A stretch of 16,410 nucleotides of DNA from positions 1,053,231 to 1,069,640 of the forward strand of contig NW_019091406.1 in NCBI RefSeq assembly GCF_001949145.1. Direction: 5' to 3'. The stretch's first letter is position 1. Each line of letters opens with the position of its first letter. Made by a program: the position numbers and the translations under genes. Below the pieces are notes generated by a model. The model was given only the letters and a program-made list of their open reading frames with translations, was not told the DNA's origin and did not search any database. Below, in pieces: positions 10,080 to 16,410 of the stretch. This DNA is from Acanthaster planci. Its lineage: Eukaryota; Echinodermata; Asteroidea; Valvatida; Acanthasteridae.

Positions 10080-10291
10080 CTAAACTATCGAGCCAGCCGG
10101 GGCATCATCGATGTAAACGTCTCTCCGACCCGTTGCTACTTTCAGGCCTTTGTATCTACGGTAGTCACGGAGTTCCACGTAGATGACACCTGCGACCACC
10201 ACAATTGCCGCCAGCGAGCAGCATAGTACGATGGCCGCTACTGCACCTCCCCCTAGATATCCCCTGTCTTCGGTTCCATTTGAAGAAACGG
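10080..10291 (-). CDS. Mucin A last exon: stem, transmembrane helix, cytoplasmic tail and stop
   Basis: After acceptor AG (10293-10292) the exon encodes 69 whole residues and TAG at 10082-10080. Residues 1-15 are a short stem with an N-glycosylation sequon (N-G-T) and glycines. Residues about 16-38 form one hydrophobic helix (AVAAIVLCCSLAAIVVVAG...), with a Cys-Cys pair that could be palmitoylated. The tail begins E-L-R-D-Y-R-R-Y-K, with basic residues on the inner side as expected for type I topology, and ends D-D-A-P-A-G-S-I-V. S-x-V at the end fits a class I PDZ ligand, and Y-V-E-L at the membrane border fits the Y-x-x-hydrophobic sorting pattern. These last two roles are inferred from short motifs. 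Confidence 0.92.
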
Positions 10292-13200
10292 CTGTAGCGG
10301 CGGATACCAAAGACAGATTGTATATGAAAAAAAGACAGAATGTGACTCAAAATCATCCACTGGGTGTTTCAAAATTAAAGTCTGTCACGAGCCAATTTTG
10401 CCCTCCTAGCCGGTATTTATCTTCGGTTTCAGTCCGATGAAAAGAGTGATAACATTGCAAGTTGTTACTCAGCAATTGCAGGTAACTCGTTTATACTCCT
10501 TGGTGGAGAATGCAAGGTTTAATAGGTGACTTGTCCAAGGACAAAACATATTAGCAGCTAAAATTCGACCCCGCCCCTCTTATCATGAGTTATGAGCTCC
10601 ATAAGTATCAGTTGAATTTGTGCACATGCTGTTTGTACTTTCCGTAAACCCAAACGACATGCTGAGAAAGAAAGCACTTACCACCTGCATCTTTGGGAGG
10701 TTGTTTATCTGTTCCAGTTCCTGTATGAAAGGCAAGGCGACTGTAAGTATGATGCCACAAAATTTAATCTTTGTCATTATCTGTTGTGTAAATTATATTG
10801 CTTAAAACTCAGGCTCTTGAGTCTACCCTTTAGCCAGTTTGTATCTCAGGTTTTAATTACCAAAATACCAATTCTAAGAAAAAAGCACATTTGAACTGGT
10901 CTGGTTTTGATGGAGGATTTTCCCTCAAAAGTTTAATTAATTATAGCTATTGAGGACGCAGTTTGATTTTTTAGTGCGAAATTGCCCTTTTTGAGGCATG
11001 AATGATTGTCATTAAAACAAGATGTTTTGCTCCTCTCATCGAGGGAGAAGTTAAATTTTACGACGTGACACATTAGGAACCCTAGTTTGTTCTGGTCTTG
11101 TAACTCACTTGTGACTTGGAAGGAGTGCGTGTCCACGCCCAGTCGAAGGAGAACGGAGTTTTCCGAGTTAGTGAAGGCTTCTACTAGCTTCGACCGTATA
11201 TCGGCGGCAGTGATCACGCTGTCACCTTTGAATGTGACCGTGTAGTTGGCGATGATGCTCCCTCGTTGGAAGGATACCACGAAGCAATCCCCAAGGTCGT
11301 CGGGGTAGGTGTCGTACAGGGCCTTCAGAACCTACCATTGAAAATTAACGAGAAGGCTTCAAATTAACCTTGAAACCTTTGAAATGCATCGATATGTACA
11401 TGTACAGTTGGCATCTTTTTTGACGAGGCGACTATGCCCTTATAGTTAACTTAGATGTCCTTCATTTACAATTTTCCCCAGTCTCAAGGCAAGATGCTAT
11501 TTTCAAGATGGATGCTATGAATTGCTCCCTCCCGTGAACACGCCACAAAATCCTGGGTAAGACCGACCTGCAAAGAACCGTAAAGTAAAGACGAAAAGCA
11601 GACAGGGAAAAGACTGTTCCAACGATAAAAAATGAACAGAACCGAAATTAAAAACAAGCATGTCAAGAAACAAATCCGTTTAAATAGAGAAGATGATCTG
11701 TTGGCATTAGGCTCAAAGTGACACATTAGCACATTTTACCTGCAAAGGATGCAAATGCAACTGCATGTGCACCACTACACGTGCGGGTGTGAAGAGCAAC
11801 CTTAACCCTAACAGTCCTCAATCCTCCAACAGGTGAAGGATTGAGGACTGTTAGGGTTAATGGTGCCTATTCGATGATCACAGTTTTGAAACAAGTCATT
11901 TTATGAGTCTTGGAAACAAAAACTTTCAGAGATTCTGTACAAAAAAGGAACCGACTCCCTTAACTACTTAGGAGTATTCATGCAGTGTTGCAGCCAACAA
12001 TCTAATCATGGGATTTAAAATATTGCCGAATCCTGACGTAATCTCCATTTTGTGCCGTTACATAAAACACATCAGGTGACTGTGGTCCTAAATTTACGTA
12101 TAGGACATTTTGTATGATTTTCTTAAAGTTTTGTAGTCAGAAAACGCGGTGGTTTACTTGGGATTGCCTTTTAATTTGTAAAATTTGCTAGCAGTTTTAC
12201 TCACCCCTGAACAAACCATGCCTGCATATGATTTGAACTTCTCCGTGTTTGGCTTCTCCAAATCCGACGTGTATTCCACTTCCTCTCCGTCAATAGTGAG
12301 AATTCGGAAACGACCAGAAAAGTGCTGGGCCACCGTGTAGTTAGGTCTAGTCTCGGTTTGCCTTGGTGTCTGATGAACTGATGACTCGGTAATGGTGCTA
12401 ACCGGGACTGGAGTTCTTGTCCTGCTAAGAGTCGGTACTGCATTCGAACGAGGGCTGTTCTGTGTTGTCAATGCTGCCCCGGAGGTAATTACTCCCTCGA
12501 GGACACCCAAAACCGTCTTGGTCGGAGACTGAGTCCCGTGGATGTCTTGAATGATCGAGTCTTTGAGTTTTCGAATCGTTACAGATGTTCCATCGACTTG
12601 TAACCCAGCCACCGCTCGATCACCGACAGTGAAAGCTGCCGCCAGATAAGAACGGATTTCATCTGCATCCACGGAGAGAACGCCCTCTATTCGTATCTCG
12701 AACATGGCGACGACACTCCCCGACCGAAATCCAGTTACTCGACAGTTGCTGGGATTGTCTACATACACTTGACTGAGAATCTCGACGACCTATCAAGAAA
12801 GTCAAAACTGAATTATGTTAATTTTGGTCCAAAAACGGACCCCTGCCAAGGATCAATTTCAGTCACTAAAATGGCAGTTGACTTGTGGTTAGGAAACTTG
12901 AAGACGATCGAACATGAAGCTTTCAATGATGTGAGATTGTTTTATTTCTAGGCCAATGGAAATTTCACATTTGTAGCTTCCAAGTCGTTGGGTAGCAGGG
13001 CAGGTCCCATGCCATGCCAGACAAATTGAACATTATAGTTGATGATCCGTGCATAAACATTAGATGGCACAAATTTGACTAATGAAATATGATGAGGTTC
13101 TACCCAAGAGTAGATAGGGCCAAACCATTCTCAATGTTACTCATTTCCAACTTTGCAAAGTAGTTAAAACAATTTACCTGATTGACGTCTGGAAATGAAT

Positions 13201-16200
13201 GCATTCAAACGCGAAGGTTACAGTGCAGGCCGGTCCCATGGATAGGCAAACGGAGGAAACTCATATCAGAACTTGGATTTATTTGGCAAAGAGAAAACAA
13301 CACGGTGGATTACTCACCGCACTGCAAACTGCATCGCTGTACTTCTTGTACAAAGTAGAGCTCCTGTCTTCAAGTAGGCTTGAGAAGGTGGCTCCTCTGC
13401 TGTCAATGGCCAAAATAGTCAATTGGCCTTCAAAGCGCTGGGGCTTATGCCCTGCAACTATCAATGAATGATTTGAGTATATTAACATTAATTCATCAGC
13501 GAGCCGTTCAATTTCACTTAAAGCAAATACTCACTTCTAGTATACAAATAGACAATACGGGCGATTCACAATAGTGCACCTGCAAGAGTTTGTAACGCGT
13601 TGGCCTATCACAATGCGCGAAATCTGTCGACTCAATGCGTGTTTGGAAAGGGTCGACAGATTTTGCTCTTTGTGATTGGCCAACGCGTTGCAAACTCTTG
13701 GGGGCGCACTATTGTGAAAGGGCTGTATTGAACAAAATCTGGACGGCAATTTTCGACTTATTTATTGGCTATTAGTTTTAATTCATTGAAACCACAATAT
13801 GCTTAGTATTGGATTGTAATTCGGATCTGTTTATTCACTGATATCAGGAAAATGTGTTCGCTTGTGTTTGTGCTTGTGTTGATTTCATTTTTTAAAATAA
13901 ATGAACGTTCTCCGTTCTACCTTTTCCTCCCCATCCTCGTTCCATTATTAAACATTAGATGAGTCACATCTCTGACTCTTAAATTACTTACCTGTTCCAA
14001 GCACCACACTTTCCAACGTGTAGCCTTCTACACCTGCGGTTAATGGGTGACCTGACATGGTAGGCTTTCCTCTGGGTTCATGACTGGGCTCTGGTTCGGC
14101 ACGGGGCAGAACAGAATCGATTACTTCTCCCGTGGTAGGTATGGACAATGACTGGATGGTTACTGTCGTTTGTTGAGTTCTTTGCTTCACGTAATCAGAT
14201 AAAGCAACGTTCGATAGAGAATTTAGTGTTGTCTGGAGCACTTCACTGACGGTCAACTGTGGTTTTGACGATGTATCAAGTAGGTTGTCGATAACGGACG
14301 GCTTATCCTGCGTCAGTTCTGGTTCAGGCTCGGCTTCAGATGCCATGGAAGTTGCCTGTGGGTCGTTCATCAGGATACTATCTGTAAGATTCACCGTATA
14401 TGATTGAGTCTGCGCATTGCTTTCAGGTATACTCACTGTGAGATCTGGTGACGCACTAGACTGGGATTCCAACTTTCGCATCGTGGACTGATACAGCGTG
14501 ACCTCATCTGGTGAAGTCATGGCTATGGTGGTGTGCCTTGAGAATGCTCCCGCTGGGGTACCAGACACGACAGGATAAAGATTTCCGATGTCCGCGCCCT
14601 CCATATCTGCAATATGTGTGGCCTGAAAATCACCCTGAACTCTTGGCGTAGACTGAGTTAACGATGGAGGAGGATTAGTTCCTGTATCTACTGTTGGTTC
14701 CAGGTCCTGCTCTAACAGACGAGCATGGTAGTTGATTGAACTGTTTCCCCCTGTTGTAACTTCTGAAACCATTGCCGATTTCCGTGTCGTAGTCGCTGGA
14801 GACAAAGGCTGTCCATTAATCGTTCCTGGGTCATGTTGATTGTGGGTTTTGAATGTTGGTTCTGGTTCAGGTGTCAGAGAAAATGGTTCCCTTTGTGGAC
14901 GTTCTGTCGTTAGGGTGTTTTTTCCATTCCTTGGGCCGGCTGCAATTTCTTCATTTGTTTGATATTGGGTGTGCGTTGGAGTAATCTTCAAAGACAGTGT
15001 CTGGGGTGTGGGTTCTGGTTCCAATTCTAAATCAGACTTATGTTCTAAGTTAGTCAAATTATGGGAGGTTGGACCAAAATTCAACTCTGATTTGCGACTG
15101 AGACCGGGTTTTACCATGCTCGACAATGTCATGGATGATGAGGTCATTTCTACTTCCAGCTTAGGGTCAGGTTTGGGTTCTTCTACTTTCATAATCAATG
15201 CACTAGAAGAGTTCAGTTCGAAGTTTTGGTTTGTTTGGGGCTTGGTTATACTTAAAGTGGTCACAGTTGACGAATTCAAACTCAATAAGGTAAATTCTGA
15301 CTTGGAGGCTGGCTTGGAGGCTGTCTCGATCTCTGCTTTCAGTTCAGAAGTAATCAAAGAACTTTTGTTCTGTTCAGGTTTTGGGTCTTTCTCAGGTTTA
15401 GCTGTGTTTGACATCGTCGCTACCGATGGTGTCGATTCCGGTTTGGGCTTTGGCTCTGGTTTGTGCTTGAACTCCCCGTCAAGTTCAGTCACAAAAATGA
15501 AGGTCTTTTCGTTCGCTGTTGGCTTCGGCGCTGCATCTGATTCTTTTACGCTCGGCAAAGTCACACCAGGCGAAGTCAACTCCGGCTTGGCCTCTGGTTT
15601 AGTTAAAGCCTCTAATTTAGTTATAGCGAAGGAACTTTTGTGTGTTGTGGCTTTAGTGTGTGTTTTAGACATGGTTTCAGTTGACACTGTCACAACCCGC
15701 GTAGTGAATTCGGACTTGAATTCGGGTTCTGGTTCTGGTACGATCTCGGTTAAAACTGAGGAGCTTGCGTTCCATCGGGGCTCCGCCATATTGGGTGGCG
15801 TCGAGTCGGAAGAATTCACATCATGAACCGAGTCAGAGTTTGTGACAAGTTTGGGCGTGGTCACGACTGGCATTTCCGGTTGCTCGTCTAAAAATGTGCG
15901 TGACGTGGTCTTGGGTTTTGGCTTTGTGACACTGAAAGTTATGACTGACGATGCAGTCTGCAATTCATGGACATATGCCCCTTTGTCTTCCATTGAAATT
16001 GAGGTAGGAGGTTGAGTAGGTGTCCAGACTTCTCCTTCGTAAATTTCGGTTGTTTCCGACGTGGTCACCGCAAGCATGGATGTCGGCGGTAACTTTGCTT
16101 CATACTTCGAAGTTTGACTTGGTTGCGTCTCAGCCAGGTTTTTAGCATCCTTCGCCACGGCCGTAACTACCGCCGATTGCATGGCCTCAGACACAATGTC

Positions 16201-16410
16201 TATCCTTACTGTAGCTGGGTTACTGGGATAATCCAGTGCATGGTCTACGTCGATATCCTCAAGATGAGGAATGTTTGAGATTGATTCAAAAGGGAGTTGA
16301 GTTGTGGTGTCACAAGGGGGTTGCGTCGTGGGCGTAAGTTCCATGACGTCTTGTTCTTTGAACAATGAAACGTCTTCAAAATGTTCATTGTTCCCGCTGA
16401 AATACTGGGG
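10080..16410 (-). CDS. Mucin A: type I membrane mucin with two SEA domains (gene-level view, 5' end outside window)
   Basis: Five minus-strand exons join in frame: 16410-13992, 13451-13318, 12789-12205, 11331-11109 and 10291-10080. All introns are GT-AG, with phases 1, 0, 0 and 1. The product has at least 1183 residues: a mucin-like stalk of over 800, SEA1, a linker of about 80 rich in Ser/Thr/Pro, SEA2, a short extracellular stem, one transmembrane helix and a C-terminal tail of about 34 residues. It should sit in the plasma membrane with a long glycosylated ectodomain outside. SEA domains in this position are known in membrane mucins and related proteins, where many self-cleave at G-S but stay non-covalently joined. 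No EGF repeat is seen, unlike several vertebrate membrane mucins and interphotoreceptor matrix proteoglycans. I do not recognise a specific orthologue, so no symbol is given. The start and signal peptide lie beyond 16410. Confidence 0.88.
10292..11108 (-). other. Mucin A intron (phase 1), 817 bases
   Basis: Donor GTGAGT and acceptor with a long pyrimidine-rich run (ctgtcttttttttc) then gccgctacag. No further exon, repeat or structured element is seen. Confidence 0.8.
11109..11331 (-). CDS. Mucin A exon: C-terminal half of SEA domain 2
   Basis: A 223-base exon (74 codons plus one base), acceptor AG at 11333-11332, donor A|GTGAGT with GT at 11108-11107. It enters in phase 0 and exits in phase 1. 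Cys16, Gly24 and Ser25 sit at exactly the same residue numbers as in the SEA1 exon, in the context C-F-V-V-S-F-Q-R-G-S-I-I-A. N-Y-T and the nearby strands match the expected fold, and the exon ends with the last strand, S-F-Q-V-T. The split codon A+CC (Thr) links it to the transmembrane exon. Confidence 0.9.
11332..12204 (-). other. Mucin A intron (phase 0) inside SEA domain 2, 873 bases
   Basis: Donor GTGAGT at 12204 and acceptor ttaattttcaatggtag. It contains the perfect 24-bp inverted repeat at 11802-11860 and no supported coding sequence. Confidence 0.85.
11802..11860. repeat. Perfect 24-bp inverted repeat with 11-base loop
   Basis: Arms 11802-11825 and 11837-11860 are exact reverse complements (24 of 24). 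The outer ends read ttaaccctaac and gttagggttaa, so each arm carries a CCCTAA/TTAGGG hexamer. The loop is ccaacaggtga. It sits in the SEA2 intron of mucin A. The lack of mismatches suggests a recent origin or conservation. Confidence 0.92.
12205..12789 (-). CDS. Mucin A exon: C-terminal half of SEA1, Ser/Thr linker, N-terminal half of SEA2
   Basis: A 585-base exon (195 codons, phase 0 at both ends), acceptor AG at 12791-12790, donor GTGAGT at 12204. Residues 1-72 finish SEA1, with Cys16 and the Gly24-Ser25 cleavage pair. Residues about 73-155 are a linker rich in Ser, Thr, Pro and Arg, probably O-glycosylated, with N-Y-T as an N-glycosylation sequon. Residues 156-195 begin SEA2: H-F-S-G-R-F-R-I-L-T-I-D, a helix-1 region E-K-F-K-S-Y, and the end V-C-S-G, mirroring V-C-S-A of SEA1. 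Reading through the donor would give 16 more codons and a stop at 12156-12154, which would make a soluble product; there is no evidence that this happens. Confidence 0.9.
12574..13437 (-). other. SEA domain 1 (spans two exons)
   Basis: The domain joins R-F-E-G-Q-L-T-I-L (13437 onward) to the exon 12789-12574. It carries the classic second-half motif G-F-R-S-G-S-V-V-A, where the G-S bond (G at 12720-12718, S at 12717-12715) corresponds to the known SEA autoproteolysis site G|SVVV, then a beta strand (M-F-E-I-R-I), helix D-A-D-E-I-R-S-Y-L-A-A-A-F and closing strand. Length, about 113 residues, is normal for the family. Cys in V-C-S and Cys in S-N-C-R-V are placed to form a disulfide, which is inference. 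Confidence 0.9.
12790..13317 (-). other. Mucin A intron (phase 0) inside SEA domain 1, 528 bases
   Basis: Donor GTGAGT and acceptor ctttcttgatag. I see no exon, repeat or structured element inside it. Confidence 0.85.
13318..13451 (-). CDS. Mucin A exon: N-terminal half of SEA domain 1
   Basis: A 134-base exon with acceptor gttgcag| (AG 13453-13452) and donor GTGAGT (13317). It enters in phase 1 (G+GG gives Gly) and leaves in phase 0. The 44 whole codons include R-F-E-G-Q-L-T-I-L, the first beta strand of a SEA domain, then L-L-E-D-R-S-S-T-L-Y-K-K-Y, the usual helix-1 region, and end V-C-S-A. The cysteine third from the end pairs in position with a cysteine in the second SEA domain. Splicing to 12789 gives a continuous SEA fold. 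Retaining the following intron would add 12 residues and a stop. Confidence 0.9.
13452..13991 (-). other. Mucin A intron (phase 1), 540 bases
   Basis: Donor GTAAGT at 13991 and acceptor ttgatagttgcag ending at 13452. The only notable content is the long foldback element at 13553-13730. Confidence 0.85.
13553..13730. mobile_element. Foldback / MITE-like element with 79-bp inverted arms
   Basis: The left arm (13553-13631) and right arm (13652-13730) are inverted copies aligning without gaps at 67 of 79 positions, around a 20-base loop. Core matches include ttcacaatagtg, caagagtttg, aacgcgttggcc and tctgtcgac. It has no coding capacity. A related half-copy lies at 6456-6538, so this is a dispersed non-autonomous repeat rather than a local hairpin. 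No clear target-site duplication was found. On transcription it would form a long stem in the pre-mRNA next to the large mucin exon. Confidence 0.82.
13992..16410 (-). CDS. Mucin A large exon: Ser/Thr/Pro/Glu/Lys-rich stalk (5' end open)
   Basis: An 806-codon open frame runs from the right edge to a consensus donor (aacag|GTAAGT, GT at 13991-13990), exit phase 1. Composition is that of an extended O-glycosylated stalk: Ser, Thr and Pro dominate, with charged clusters such as PEPEPE and KPEPKPKPE, almost no cysteine (one near the start) and several N-glycosylation sequons (for example N-L-T, N-S-S, N-K-S). The middle contains a degenerate tandem repeat, listed separately. If the intron were not removed, the frame would stop two codons past the donor. 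The sequence ccccag at the extreme right edge could be an acceptor, but its pyrimidine tract lies outside the window, so the exon start is undetermined. The antisense strand stays open for 858 bases over the repeats; I take this as a side effect of composition. Confidence 0.88.
15067..15768 (-). repeat. Degenerate tandem protein repeat in the mucin A stalk (about 42-52 residues per unit)
   Basis: Successive units start with a Ser/Thr-rich motif of the form S-S-x-x-I/L-T, continue with an acidic/basic proline segment (E/K-P-E/K-P or similar), then x-E-F/L-T and a V-T-L/V-S-type run. Unit starts fall near 15765, 15639, 15507, 15366 and 15210. A weaker earlier unit lies near 15950 (ASSVITFSVTKPKPK) and a weak later one near 15066. 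The copies are diverged and vary in length, so this is an old, slowly eroding array rather than a homogenised mucin VNTR. Confidence 0.65.

Larger units (their letters stand above)
11109..12324 (-). other. SEA domain 2 (spans two exons)
   Basis: The domain joins H-F-S-G-R-F-R-I-L (from 12324) to the exon 11331-11109. It has S-F-Q-R-G-S-I-I-A at the autoproteolysis position (G at 11262-11260, S at 11259-11257), the helix A-A-D-I-R-S-K-L-V-E-A-F and the closing D-T-H-S-F-Q-V. By eye about one third of positions match SEA1 with almost no gaps, and the intron, cysteines and G-S pair fall at identical positions. It is the membrane-proximal SEA, the usual place for one in membrane mucins. Confidence 0.9.

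Noticed and set aside
11484-11732. Minus-strand open frame inside the SEA2 intron, considered as an extra exon
   Set aside because: Inserting it would break the phase-0 join of the two SEA2 halves, which is exact without it.
14969-15826. Plus-strand open frame of 285 codons, Ser/Gly/Val-rich
   Set aside because: It is exactly antisense to the degenerate repeat of the mucin A exon. Its apparent repeats mirror those of the coding strand, and it has no domain, signal peptide or splice support. Low-stop composition of the repeat explains it.
16405-16406. CCCCAG at the right edge as the acceptor of the large mucin exon
   Set aside because: The upstream pyrimidine tract is outside the window, and phase 0 there would not match a signal-peptide exon like that of mucin B. 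It cannot be decided.

Overview
The window is animal nuclear DNA. It has spliced genes with GT-AG introns of about 0.24-0.87 kb, long AT-rich non-coding stretches, a decayed LINE retrotransposon fragment and a short foldback element. The protein types (membrane mucins with SEA domains), the L2/CR1-like LINE tail and two copies of the motif TAGGCCTAC (near 7417 and 8414) suggest a marine invertebrate, perhaps a non-vertebrate deuterostome such as a lancelet, hemichordate or echinoderm. That placement is a guess from general features; no gene here fixes the species.

Right-hand 6.3 kb (16410 down to 10080, minus strand): the 3' part of a gene for a type I transmembrane mucin, called mucin A here. 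Five exons join in frame. A very large Ser/Thr/Pro/Glu/Lys-rich exon (13992-16410, open at the window edge) is followed by exons at 13318-13451, 12205-12789, 11109-11331 and 10080-10291. Together they encode a mucin-like stalk, SEA domain 1, a Ser/Thr linker, SEA domain 2, a short juxtamembrane piece, one transmembrane helix and a tail of about 34 residues ending in G-S-I-V. Both SEA domains keep the G-S autoproteolysis pair and a matching cysteine pair, and both are cut by a phase-0 intron at the same place.

Left edge (585 down to 1, minus strand): the 5' end of a second secreted or membrane mucin-like gene, mucin B. A signal-peptide exon (540-585, good Kozak context, GTAAGT donor) is followed, after a 241-base intron, by a Thr/Ala/Ser-rich exon (1-298) that leaves the window. 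The two genes lie head to tail, which suggests a tandem mucin cluster.

Between them (about 600 to 9900) I find no convincing gene. This stretch holds a 5'-truncated, frameshifted LINE reverse transcriptase remnant (about 2119-2926), a loop-free GC-rich palindrome (3258-3325), a (GTTA)n microsatellite (4336-4360), half of a foldback repeat (about 6456-6538) whose complete copy sits in a mucin A intron (13553-13730), and minor low-complexity tracts. Another mucin A intron carries a perfect 24-bp inverted repeat (11802-11860).
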